DNA of 6,584 nt from an uncultured Collinsella sp. (GCA_900551625.1 URWZ01000094.1:1-6584); one strand, 5' to 3'; shown: positions 1-5,500, counted from the stretch's first letter. Notes: generated from the sequence alone by a model not told the origin. Made by a program: numbers and translations.

Positions 1-30
1 GCCAAAGAACTGATTAGTCGCAACAATTAA
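1..30 (+). CDS. parA: ParA/Soj-like chromosome partitioning ATPase, last 9 codons only
   Basis: The first frame reads AKELISRNN and stops at TAA 28-30. ParA/Soj proteins of Bacteroidota often end in a very similar helix, and the next gene starts like ParB 17 nt later, which is the usual parA-parB order. ParA is the Walker-type ATPase that works with ParB in chromosome segregation. Only the tail is present, so no catalytic motif is visible; the call rests on the tail plus the neighbour. Confidence 0.55.
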   Translation, partial: AKELISRNN

Positions 31-47
31 CTTAAAAACGAAGAACC

Positions 48-95
48 ATGACACAAAAAAGAAATGCATTAGGACGCGGGCTCGACGCTCTGCTT
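48..95 (+). CDS. parB: ParB chromosome partitioning protein, N-terminal 16 codons, broken
   Basis: ATG at 48 opens MTQKRNALGRGLDALL, the hallmark N-terminus of chromosomal ParB (the RxALGRGLDALL box that contacts and stimulates ParA). ParB is the parS-binding CTP-dependent clamp of the segregation machinery and is normally about 290-310 aa. Homology ends after codon 16: the frame runs on to a stop at 288-290, but the added residues are Arg/Trp/Cys-rich and resemble no ParB. They are an out-of-frame reading of the next gene, so the annotated end here is the last ParB-like codon. The AT-rich spacer upstream (48% purine-rich, with AAAAACGAAGAACC) fits a Bacteroidota start without a strong Shine-Dalgarno. 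Confidence is high for ParB identity and for its being incomplete. Confidence 0.85.
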
Positions 96-100
96 CGAAA
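88..100. other. Sequence junction: ParB start joined to an unrelated gene end
   Basis: ParB similarity stops at about base 95. From about base 94 another frame (+1 relative to parB) reads a plausible protein C-terminus ending at TAG 145-147. Base composition and codon style change here from AT-richer to GC-rich. Two gene fragments of different apparent origin meeting without a stop or an intergenic region is most simply an assembly chimera or recombination breakpoint. Confidence 0.75.
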
Positions 101-147
101 ACGTCAATACACCCGAGGAGTTTGCGGCGGCCGAGTTACTCGCCTAG
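94..147 (+). CDS. C-terminal fragment of an unidentified protein, possibly a NifS-like class V aminotransferase
   Basis: In the frame ending at TAG 145-147 the bases read FENVNTPEEFAAAELLA and stop, 15 nt before the ATG of the DUF3343 gene. The close spacing suggests an operon with that gene. The pattern (aromatic residue, then N-T-P-E-E, then an Ala-rich helix) resembles the extreme C-terminus of cysteine desulfurase-like class V aminotransferases, which often end in a similar N-T-x-E-E segment and are sometimes found beside DUF3343 genes. Only 17 residues are available and no active-site residue is included, so the family is a guess. The 5' part of the gene is missing because of the junction near base 95. 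Confidence 0.35.
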   Translation, partial: FENVNTPEEFAAAELLA

Positions 148-162
148 ACGATTGGAGTTGTC

Positions 163-558
163 ATGTCTCACGATATTTGTCCCGACACGGGAGAGTCTTG
201 CACTTGCGACGGGTCCGAACCCTGTACCTGCGGTTGCGGTGGCTGTGGACATACCGCGGAAGAGGAAGCGGCCGCCGAGGCGTATCGTGAGGCACACCGC
301 GAAGGCCCGTCGGGTGGCGCTCTCGACCACGAACGCAAGATTATCGTGTCGTTCGACAGCACTTTCGATGTGATGGAATGCGAACAGCTGTGTCTTGCCG
401 CCGGTGTGCCCGGGCGCATCATGCCGCTGCCCGGCTCCATTACCGCAGGTTGCGGCCTGTGCTGGGCCATGCCGTTCTCGGGCGATGCCCTCGCCGCCTT
501 CCGTGCCGCCACCGAAGGCCGTATAACCCCCGCCGACTACCATCAACTCGTCCTCTAA
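163..558 (+). CDS. DUF3343 (putative Se/S carrier-like) protein with Cys-rich N-terminal extension
   Basis: A 131-aa protein. ATG 163 follows GGAG at 154-157 with 5-nt spacing and lies 15 nt after the preceding stop. Residues about 59-125 match DUF3343 as I know it: a hydrophobic strand (IIVSFDST), a helix with the Cys pair C73/C77, the segment GVPGRIMPLPGSITAGCGLC, and C97/C100. The family is about 75-90 aa, is described as putative Se/S carrier protein-like, and often lies beside cysteine desulfurase, YedF/SirA-like or SelD genes. A direct role is unproven. The odd part is the first 30 residues, with seven Cys (6, 13, 15, 21, 23, 25, 28) and His30, followed by an acidic Glu/Ala linker at 32-48; this looks like a metal- or chalcogen-binding appendage. 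No signal peptide or membrane segment is visible, so it is cytoplasmic. The DUF3343 call is likely; the function of the extension is unknown. Confidence 0.75.
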   Translation: MSHDICPDTGESCTCDGSEPCTCGCGGCGHTAEEEAAAEAYREAHREGPSGGALDHERKIIVSFDSTFDVMECEQLCLAAGVPGRIMPLPGSITAGCGLCWAMPFSGDALAAFRAATEGRITPADYHQLVL

Positions 559-566
559 CCACCAGC

Positions 567-603
567 ACCACCACAAAGGTGCCTGTCCCCAATGTGGTGG
601 TTT
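567..603 (+). terminator. Hairpin after the DUF3343 gene, possible terminator or REP-like repeat
   Basis: A perfect 9-bp stem pairs 567-575 (ACCACCACA) with 593-601 (TGTGGTGGT) around a 17-nt loop, starting 8 nt after the DUF3343 stop. The T-run after it is only three bases, so it is a weak intrinsic terminator by sequence. The loop holds GGTGCCTGTCCCC (578-590), which I associate with dispersed intergenic repeats in gut bacteria. It may therefore be a repeat element that also acts as a 3' end. Confidence 0.5.
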
Positions 604-814
604 GGAACACGTGGACGAAACAGGTTTGAAACACGGGTTTTGCATGTCAGGCACTCAAAAACGCTTCTACCTGCATCGTAATCAAAACGAAACATCCGCT
701 CGTCGGCTTATGCGAAACTTTGCCGCAACAGTGCGATATTATCCATACACGATAAAGCTCGCGGCGCATGGGGTGCCGCGACCAACATTTTCGTTTCCCG
801 TCATTGGAGGAAGC
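604..814 (+). promoter_or_regulatory. gdhA upstream region: leader hairpin and Shine-Dalgarno
   Basis: About 210 nt with no convincing gene separate the hairpin at 567-603 from gdhA. It is AT-richer than the genes, as expected for a promoter region; TATTAT at 737-742 is the best -10-like hexamer, but no good -35 is spaced from it. A GC hairpin pairs CGCGGC 760-765 with GCCGCG 775-780 around 9 nt; it would lie in the mRNA leader. GGAGG at 806-810, 4 nt before ATG 815, is a strong ribosome binding site and fixes the gdhA start. No known riboswitch was recognised. Confidence 0.4.
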
Positions 815-2170
815 ATGAGCTACACGCAGAAAGTTCTCGAAGAGCTCAAGGCCCGCTATCCCGAGCAGCCTGAGTTCATCCAGGCCGCGACCGAGATCCT
901 CGGCACCATCCAGCCGGCGCTCGACGCCCATCCCGAGTACGAGGAGGCCGCCCTGCTGGAGCGCCTCGTCGAGCCCGAGCGCATCGTCATGTTCCGTGTT
1001 CCCTGGGTCGACGACCAGGGCAAGGTTCAGGTCAACCGCGGCTATCGCGTCGAGTTCAACTCTGCCATTGGACCCTACAAGGGCGGCCTGCGCTTTAACC
1101 CGACGGTCACCCTGGGTATGCTCAAGTTCCTTGGCCTGGAGCAGATCCTCAAGAACAGCTTGACCACCCTTCCCATGGGCGGCGGCAAGGGCGGCTCCGA
1201 CTTCGACCCCAAGGGCAAGTCAAACAACGAGATCATGCACTTCTGCCAGTCCTTCATGACCGAGCTCTATCGCCATATTGGCCCCAACACCGACGTTCCC
1301 GCCGGCGACCTGGGCGTTGGCGGCCGCGAGGTTGCCTACCTGTTTGGTCAGTACAAGCGTCTGACCAATGAGTGGACCGGCGTCCTCACCGGCAAGGGCC
1401 TCTCCTTTGGCGGCTCGCTCGCCCGTACCGAGGCCACCGGCTACGGCCTGGCCTACTTTGTGGACGAGTACCTCAAGAGCCGCGGCGACTCCTTCGAGGG
1501 CAAGAACGTCGTCGTTCACGGCTCCGGTAACGTCGCCATCTACGCCGTCCAGAAGGTCTCCCAGCTCGGCGGCAAGGTGCTGGCCTGCTCCGATACTCAC
1601 GGCTGGGTCGAGGATCCCGACGGCATCGATTACACCGTGCTCGAGCACGTCTACAACAAGAAGCGCTCCGGCCACGACAAGGGCGTTACGCTCGCTATGT
1701 ACGTTGACGAGAAGCCCAACGCCGTGTGGCACGAGGGCGACGGCCGTGGCGTTTGGCAGCTGCCCTGCGACATCGCGCTGCCCTGCGCTCGCGAGAACAC
1801 GCTGCTGCTCGAGGACGCCCAGGCGCTCGTCGCCAACGGCTGCAAGGTGGTCGGCGAGGGCGCGAACATGCCCACGACCATCGAGGCCACGACCTACTTC
1901 CAGGAGAACGGCGTCGCCTTTATGCCCGGTAAGGCTGCCAACGCCGGCGGCGTGCTCGTGTCCGGCCTGGAGATGAGCCAGAATGCCGAGCACCTGTCCT
2001 GGACCTTCGAGGAGGTCGACGGCAAGCTCGAGCAGCTCATGCGCGGCATGTTCCACAACGTGGACGACACCGCCAAGGAGTACGGCCAGGAGGGCAACTT
2101 TGTCATGGGCGCCAACATCGCCGGCTTCCTGAAGGTCGCCGACGCCATGCTCGCCCAGGGCGTCTGCTAA
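815..2170 (+). CDS. gdhA: NADP-type glutamate dehydrogenase (hexameric, GdhA family)
   Basis: A 451-aa protein that interconverts 2-oxoglutarate plus ammonium and L-glutamate in the cytoplasm, linking carbon and nitrogen metabolism. Length and motifs match the bacterial ~450-aa hexameric class. Substrate lysines are in YKGGLRF (K89) and at K113; the catalytic lysine is in PMGGGKGGSDF (K125); PAGDLGVGGRE (162-172) carries the catalytic Asp165. The Rossmann domain has the glycine motif GSGNVA (236-241), and SDTHG (259-263) at the cofactor-ribose site favours NADP(H), as in related enzymes. NMPTT (351-355) and KAANAGGV (373-380) are also conserved. The start at 815 is chosen for its GGAGG ribosome binding site and family-length N-terminus; an in-frame ATG at 602 would add 71 non-homologous residues. 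It stands alone between a leader and a strong terminator. The sequence is complete, with no missing key residue seen. Confidence 0.97.
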   Translation: MSYTQKVLEELKARYPEQPEFIQAATEILGTIQPALDAHPEYEEAALLERLVEPERIVMFRVPWVDDQGKVQVNRGYRVEFNSAIGPYKGGLRFNPTVTLGMLKFLGLEQILKNSLTTLPMGGGKGGSDFDPKGKSNNEIMHFCQSFMTELYRHIGPNTDVPAGDLGVGGREVAYLFGQYKRLTNEWTGVLTGKGLSFGGSLARTEATGYGLAYFVDEYLKSRGDSFEGKNVVVHGSGNVAIYAVQKVSQLGGKVLACSDTHGWVEDPDGIDYTVLEHVYNKKRSGHDKGVTLAMYVDEKPNAVWHEGDGRGVWQLPCDIALPCARENTLLLEDAQALVANGCKVVGEGANMPTTIEATTYFQENGVAFMPGKAANAGGVLVSGLEMSQNAEHLSWTFEEVDGKLEQLMRGMFHNVDDTAKEYGQEGNFVMGANIAGFLKVADAMLAQGVC

Positions 2171-2196
2171 ATCTTCGCTCGACATGGCATCGCAGA

Positions 2197-2229
2197 AGGC
2201 TCCCAGTCATCTTGGCTGGGAGCCTTTTT
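2197..2229 (+). terminator. Rho-independent terminator of gdhA
   Basis: A perfect 10-bp stem pairs AGGCTCCCAG (2197-2206) with CTGGGAGCCT (2216-2225) around a 9-nt loop, followed at once by a T-run at 2225-2229. It starts 27 nt after the gdhA stop and separates gdhA from the molybdenum hydroxylase genes. Confidence 0.93.
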
Positions 2230-2259
2230 CTGTGGTGGTGAGGGTCGTGCGCCCTCGTT

Positions 2260-2268
2260 TGGTACACT
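2260..2268 (+). promoter_or_regulatory. Candidate extended -10 promoter for the molybdenum hydroxylase operon
   Basis: TGGTACACT at 2260-2268 is an extended -10 element (TG, one base, then TACACT, 4 of 6 to TATAAT), lying after the gdhA terminator and 24 nt before the ATG at 2293. No clear -35 lies 16-18 nt upstream, which is tolerable for an extended -10 promoter. Position supports it more than sequence does. Confidence 0.4.
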
Positions 2269-2292
2269 TAGAAACACTGGACAAGTGAAGAG

Positions 2293-3207
2293 ATGGGGGA
2301 GAACGTGCTCAAGTTCGGTACCTACGTACGCGTTGGAAACGCGGCCGAAGCCTATGAGCTCTTACAGAAGAACCGCAACAACAAGATTGTGGGCGGCGGC
2401 ATCTGGATGCGCCTGGGTTCGCGTCGTGTGGCGACGGCGATTGACCTTTCGGTCTGCGGACTCGATCAGATCGAGGAGACCGAGACCGAGTTTCGCATCG
2501 GTGCCATGTGTACCCTGCACCAGCTCGAGCGTCATGCCGAGCTCAACGCGCTTGTCAATAATGTCTTTGAGTTCGCCGTCCACGACATCGTGGGCGTGCA
2601 GCTGCGCAATACCGCCACGGTGGGCGGCAGCATCTACGGTCGCTTTGGTTTCTCGGACGTGCTCTCGGCCTTTTTGGCGCTCGACTCGTACGTTGAGCTG
2701 ACGGGCGCCGGCCGCGTGCCGCTCGCCGAGTTCGTGGACATGGGCTACGTGCGCGACGTGATCGAGTACGTCGTGGTCGTTAAGCACGACTATCGCGCAA
2801 GCTACGAGGCCGTGCGCAAGGCCGCCACCGACTTCCCCTCCTTAAACGTCACCGCCGCCTGGTGGGACAACAGCTGGCATGTCACCGTGGGCGCCCGCCC
2901 GCTGCGCGCGACCCTGCTGCAGGGTGAGGCATGTGGCCTTACCGTCGAGCAGCCTTCCGAGGACGAGCTGCGCGCCCTTGCCGCATCCGTGCGTGCCCTG
3001 AGCTATGGCACCAATCTGTGGGGCTCGGCCGACTACCGCCGTCGCATCTCGGCCCCGCTGGCGATTCAGGCCGTGCGCCGCGCCGCCGGCATCGAGCTCT
3101 CGGCCGCGCTTGCCCACGAGCTCGAGACCGTGCAAGTGCCTAAGTTTGCCACGGACGAGTATTCCTGCCGCCGCGTGCCCGGCGTCGATTCTAGCGAGGT
3201 GCGCTAA
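2293..3207 (+). CDS. Molybdenum hydroxylase (xanthine dehydrogenase family) FAD-binding subunit
   Basis: A 304-aa cytoplasmic subunit that passes electrons from the Fe-S clusters to FAD in xanthine dehydrogenase-type enzymes. Two FAD-contact motifs are visible: KIVGGGIWM near residues 31-39, in the place of the usual AGGTD loop, and QLRNTATVGGSI (103-114), the N-x-A-T-x-G-G signature. The C-terminal part (about 160-270), with SADYRRRI near 246-252, fits the CO dehydrogenase flavoprotein C-terminal domain. Length is normal for the family (about 260-300 aa). The start is uncertain: ATG 2293 has only GAAG close upstream, while an in-frame GTG at 2305 begins VLKFGTYVRV and has GGGGGAG 3 nt before it; neither spacing is ideal. 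Its stop overlaps the next start by one base (TAATG), so the two subunits are translationally coupled. The partner with fused Fe-S and Mo domains is the arrangement of the YgfM/XdhD type, so the substrate need not be xanthine. Confidence 0.88.
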   Translation: MGENVLKFGTYVRVGNAAEAYELLQKNRNNKIVGGGIWMRLGSRRVATAIDLSVCGLDQIEETETEFRIGAMCTLHQLERHAELNALVNNVFEFAVHDIVGVQLRNTATVGGSIYGRFGFSDVLSAFLALDSYVELTGAGRVPLAEFVDMGYVRDVIEYVVVVKHDYRASYEAVRKAATDFPSLNVTAAWWDNSWHVTVGARPLRATLLQGEACGLTVEQPSEDELRALAASVRALSYGTNLWGSADYRRRISAPLAIQAVRRAAGIELSAALAHELETVQVPKFATDEYSCRRVPGVDSSEVR

Positions 3208-3896
3208 TGGCTGCCAAACTCATCGATCTTTCCTTTACACTCAACGGCCGCAAGGTCAAGGTTCAGATTGCCCCCGATACCATGCTCTTTGCGCTGCTGC
3301 GCGAGCAGGGCTGCGCGTCGGTGCGCTGCGCCTGCGAGACCACCAACTGCGGTCTGTGCACGGTGTGGCTTGACGGCGACCCGGTGCTGAGCTGCTCGGT
3401 TCCGGCTGCGCGCGTCGAGGGCCGCTCCATCACCACTCTCGAGGGCCTCAAGGCCGAGTCCGAGGCGCTCGCCCGTGCGATGGCTACCGAAGGCGCCGAG
3501 CAGTGCGGTTTTTGCGCCCCCGGCCTTATCATGAACGTGCTGGCGCTCGCCCGCGCCGCCAAGGAGGACCCAAGCCTCGTCGCCACGCGCGAGGAGCTCT
3601 CGCGCCAGCTCGCCGGCAACCTCTGCCGTTGCAGCGGCTACGAGAGCCAGCTGCGCGCCATCGTGCGCTTCCTCAACGAGTCCGGCGTACAGGTTGGCTT
3701 TGAGTTGCCCGAGCTGCCGGTCAACGACACCAGCTGCGACGGTGTCTCTTACAAGCAGATCACTCACAAGCAGCCCAAGAAGGACTCGAAGGCCCTGCTC
3801 GAGGGCCGTCCCGTCTACACGGGCGACCTGGTGCCCGCCGGCGCGCTCATTGTCAAACTCAAGCGCAGCCCCTATGCCCGCGCCAAGATCCGCTCC
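3207..3896 (+). CDS. Fused [2Fe-2S]/molybdenum subunit of a molybdenum hydroxylase, truncated after about 230 codons
   Basis: The start at ATG 3207 overlaps the upstream stop and has GAGG at 3196-3199, 7 nt away. Residues 1-80 are a plant-type ferredoxin domain with its cluster ligands in C43-x4-C48-G-L-C51 and C63. Residues 85-160 are the second [2Fe-2S] domain with QCGFC (C100, C103) and NLCRCSGY (C140, C142). After a linker, residues about 195-230 (EGRPVYTGDLVPAGALIVKL then SPYARAKIRS) are the opening strand of the molybdopterin subunit. Fe-S and Mo domains in one chain are typical of XdhD and selenium-dependent xanthine dehydrogenase-like proteins, usually 750-950 aa. Here the Mo domain ends after about 35 residues, so the MPT site and catalytic Glu are missing and this fragment could not be an active enzyme. 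The reading frame continues into an unrelated alcohol dehydrogenase tail to 4094. Confidence 0.9.
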
Positions 3897-3908
3897 ATGA
3901 ACGATGCC
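3888..3908. other. Sequence junction: molybdenum hydroxylase joined in frame to AdhE tail
   Basis: Molybdenum-subunit similarity (AKIRS) ends at about 3896, and AdhE-like sequence (MNDAMGIPNTLKDFG) begins at about 3897 in the same frame. No family is known to me with this domain order, and the Mo domain is cut in its first strand. Codon style is similar on both sides, so the two fragments could be from the same or related genomes. The exact base is uncertain by about 10. Confidence 0.8.
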
Positions 3909-4094
3909 ATGGGCATCCCCAACACCCTGAAGGACTTCGGCATTATTGAAGACGAGTTCAAGGAGAAGCTGGATGCCATCGCCGCCAACGCGGTGGGCGA
4001 CGCCTGCACCGGCTCCAACCCCCGCCCCATCGATCCCGCCACCATGGCCAAGCTGTTTACCTGCATCTACTACGGCACTGAGGTCGACTTCTGA
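3897..4094 (+). CDS. adhE: C-terminal ~65 residues of AdhE / iron-dependent alcohol dehydrogenase
   Basis: The last 65 codons of the long frame read as the C-terminus of the iron-containing alcohol dehydrogenase domain of AdhE. GIPNTLKDFGI is the helix found near the end of this family (G-I-P-x-x-[LI]), and DACTGSNPRPID followed by MAKLFTCIYYG matches the terminal D-x-C-T-x-x-N-P-R ... YYG signature seen, for example, in E. coli AdhE. TGA is at 4092-4094. The complete bifunctional acetaldehyde/alcohol dehydrogenase is about 870 aa, so over 90% is absent here, including the iron ligands and the NAD site. A monofunctional iron alcohol dehydrogenase is an alternative. It is preceded not by its own N-terminus but by a molybdenum hydroxylase fragment. 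Confidence 0.8.
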   Translation: MNDAMGIPNTLKDFGIIEDEFKEKLDAIAANAVGDACTGSNPRPIDPATMAKLFTCIYYGTEVDF

Positions 4095-4129
4095 TTCTGA
4101 TTTCTACTTCCTTCCTCCATTTCTACATC

Positions 4130-4175
4130 ATAAGCCGGATGGGCGCGGTCGTTTGACCGCGCCCATCCGGCTTAT
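4130..4175 (+). terminator. Perfect 21-bp hairpin downstream of the AdhE fragment
   Basis: Bases 4130-4150 pair perfectly with 4155-4175 around a 4-nt GTTT loop, 35 nt after the stop. It is rich in GC at its core (GGGCGCGGTC). This is the expected place for the adhE terminator, but neither strand has a T-run after the stem. A T-run may have been lost at the block boundary that follows at once, or the fold-back may be partly an assembly artefact. Confidence 0.6.
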
Positions 4176-4185
4176 CTGCGTCCTG
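4176..4185. other. Boundary between the Coriobacteriia-like and Clostridia-like blocks
   Basis: The hairpin ends at 4175 and the minus-strand GNAT gene ends at 4186. From here the coding strand switches to minus and the codon style changes to the CTG/CGG/GGG-rich pattern of Oscillospiraceae-like Clostridia. The missing T-run of the hairpin puts the join at about 4176. The boundary is inferred, not proven. Confidence 0.5.
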
Positions 4186-4494
4186 TTAGAGCTCTTTTAC
4201 GTAAAAGTAGTGGCCGTACTCCCCCACGGCGGGCTCCACTGCGCCGAAGCGGCGGTAGCCCAGCTTTTCATAGAAGCCGGGGGCCTGGAATCCAAAGGTG
4301 TTCAGCTCCAGGCGCTTCGCACCCTGGCGGGCGGCGTCCTGCTCCAGCTGGGCCAGGAGGCAGGCCCCCAGGCCGGTGCCCCGGCGGGACTCCGCCACCC
4401 ACAGCACGTCCAGCAGGGCCAGCTCCCCCATCCGGAAGGCATCGCAGCCGCCGATGATCTGTCCGGCCTCGTCCTCCACCACCAGTATCCGCAT
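4186..4494 (-). CDS. Short GNAT-family N-acetyltransferase
   Basis: A 102-aa protein of the GNAT fold, which transfers an acetyl group from acetyl-CoA to an amine; the substrate is unknown. The acetyl-CoA loop is R38-G-T-G-L-G43, following strand LLDVLWV (27-33) and preceding the long helix 44-60. LELNTFGFQAPGFYEKLGY (62-80) is the typical motif-B region with the conserved FYEKLGY. Most relatives are 135-150 aa; here the start falls just before the second strand (GQIIGG), so the usual first strand and helix are absent. The start is nevertheless supported by GGAAG at 4502-4506 with 7-nt spacing. It may be a naturally short form or a 5'-truncated gene. It lies 73 nt downstream of the DUF4340 gene on the same strand and may share its transcript past the hairpin at 4535-4559. 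Confidence 0.85.
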   Translation of the reverse strand: MRILVVEDEAGQIIGGCDAFRMGELALLDVLWVAESRRGTGLGACLLAQLEQDAARQGAKRLELNTFGFQAPGFYEKLGYRRFGAVEPAVGEYGHYFYVKEL

Positions 4495-4534
4495 GGGATC
4501 ACTTCCTTTCCTTGTGTCCGTTTCTCCTGTCAGG

Positions 4535-4559
4535 CAGCCCCTCCCGGCGGGAGGGGCTG
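4535..4559 (-). terminator. Strong GC hairpin between the DUF4340 and GNAT genes
   Basis: An 11-bp perfect stem pairs 4535-4545 with 4549-4559 (CAGCCCCTCCC / GGGAGGGGCTG) around GGC. It starts 8 nt after the DUF4340 stop as read on the minus strand. There is no T-run after it, so it is more likely an mRNA 3'-stabilising or partial-readthrough element than an efficient intrinsic terminator. Confidence 0.5.
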
Positions 4560-4567
4560 AAATAAGC

Positions 4568-5500
4568 TTATCCGTTCAAACCGTTGGCCGCCAGTGCCGC
4601 CAGCGCCTCCGCCGGGGCCGCAGGCAGCAGATAAATGGTGTCGTCATCATTCACCGTGGCATAATACCCTCCGTCCCGCTGGGCGCCCACCCGCAGCGTC
4701 AGCTCCGTCTCTCCGGCAATAGCCCGGTAAGTGACCGTCAGCGTCACCGCCGGCTCCGTCAGCCCGCACAGCTCCGCCACCCCGGTGCTGGGCCGATAGT
4801 CGATGCACCGCAGCAGCGTCAGCTGTCCCAGTGCCTCCGTCAGCGTTCCGCTCCATTGGGTCACGTCCTGCCCGCTCCGCAGCCATACGCCCTCCGACGC
4901 CGTCAGGCTCAGGCTCTTGCCGTCTGCGGCGGTGATGGTCAGAGCGCTGACGTTGTCCGCCGTCAGCTGAGGCAGCTTGGGCAGCCGGGCCATGTCATAA
5001 ATGCCCATGCTCAGCGTCCCGTCCACCCCGGCGGGGGAGAGATACACGGCATCCGTCTCGTCCTCCGGCTGGATGTACTGTCCCTCGTCGGTCTGCGTCC
5101 CCAGCCAGTAGGTGCGGGTATTGCCCTCGGTGTCCGTCAAACTGATGTAGCGCTTGGTGTCCGAAAGCCCGAACTGGGACAGATCGTCGGTATGGGGGAG
5201 CGGTGACAGGGCGGCGTAGCCCTGCACCGTGGCCAGCAGCTCCGTCACAATGGACTGCTCCAGCGGGAAATCCCGATCGTCACCCCAGTACCACGTATCC
5301 TCCTCCCGCACGAACCGCAGCGTCACCGACCCGTTGTAGCACACCAGCTTCGCCGGCTGCTGGGCGGGAGTCCGGCCGTCCGCACCGGCAGCGGGTGTAT
5401 CCGTGGGGGTGTCACTCTGCTTTTTGCCGCAGCCCACCGTCAGCGCAGCGATCATTACCAGCGCCAGCAGCAGTGCAGCTGCTCTCCGTATATCCATCAT
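4568..5500 (-). CDS. DUF4340 lipoprotein with two internal repeats
   Basis: A 310-aa predicted lipoprotein. A signal peptide (basic MMDIRR, then a hydrophobic stretch 7-22) ends in LTVGC with Cys24 as the lipidation site, followed by a polar Ser/Thr/Pro/Gly linker to about residue 48. The body fits DUF4340 and seems duplicated: residues about 107-157 (LSQFGL ... YISLTD ... YWLG ... AVYLSPAG) and about 242-293 (AELCGLTEP ... LTVTY ... LRVG ... TIYLLPAA) share the order G-L, beta strand, [LW]xxG and an IY-L-x-P-A end. AAGGAG at 5508-5513 is 7 nt before ATG 5500, so this start is preferred over the adjacent ATG at 5497. It has its own promoter at 5545-5573. DUF4340 proteins often accompany Gld-like ABC transporters; none is in the window. 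The function is unknown, and anchoring on the outer face of the membrane is inferred. Confidence 0.85.
   Translation of the reverse strand: MMDIRRAAALLLALVMIAALTVGCGKKQSDTPTDTPAAGADGRTPAQQPAKLVCYNGSVTLRFVREEDTWYWGDDRDFPLEQSIVTELLATVQGYAALSPLPHTDDLSQFGLSDTKRYISLTDTEGNTRTYWLGTQTDEGQYIQPEDETDAVYLSPAGVDGTLSMGIYDMARLPKLPQLTADNVSALTITAADGKSLSLTASEGVWLRSGQDVTQWSGTLTEALGQLTLLRCIDYRPSTGVAELCGLTEPAVTLTVTYRAIAGETELTLRVGAQRDGGYYATVNDDDTIYLLPAAPAEALAALAANGLNG

Noticed and set aside
163..252. Cys-rich N-terminus as a separate metallothionein gene
   Set aside because: It is continuous in frame with the DUF3343 domain, and there is no stop or second start between them.
96..290. Continuation of the ParB frame as a novel ParB variant
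   Set aside because: The residues after codon 16 come from reading the adjacent gene end and DUF3343 gene out of frame; the Arg/Trp/Cys-rich composition is typical of such readings.
136..654. A 172-codon minus-strand open frame over the DUF3343 gene
   Set aside because: Antisense to a well-supported gene with a ribosome binding site and a known domain; no family resemblance.
602..814. Extension of glutamate dehydrogenase to an upstream in-frame ATG
   Set aside because: The extra 71 residues do not resemble the family, the base composition is non-coding, and ATG 815 has GGAGG directly upstream.
1220..2185. A 321-codon open frame on the minus strand across gdhA
   Set aside because: It is an antisense shadow of a GC-rich gene: Val/Leu/Gly/Ala/His-rich, with no ribosome binding site and no recognisable domain, while the opposite strand is a certain gdhA.
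4298..5206. A 302-codon plus-strand open frame over the GNAT and DUF4340 genes
   Set aside because: Low-complexity Arg/Pro/Gln/Ser composition that crosses two better-supported minus-strand genes and their intergenic hairpin.
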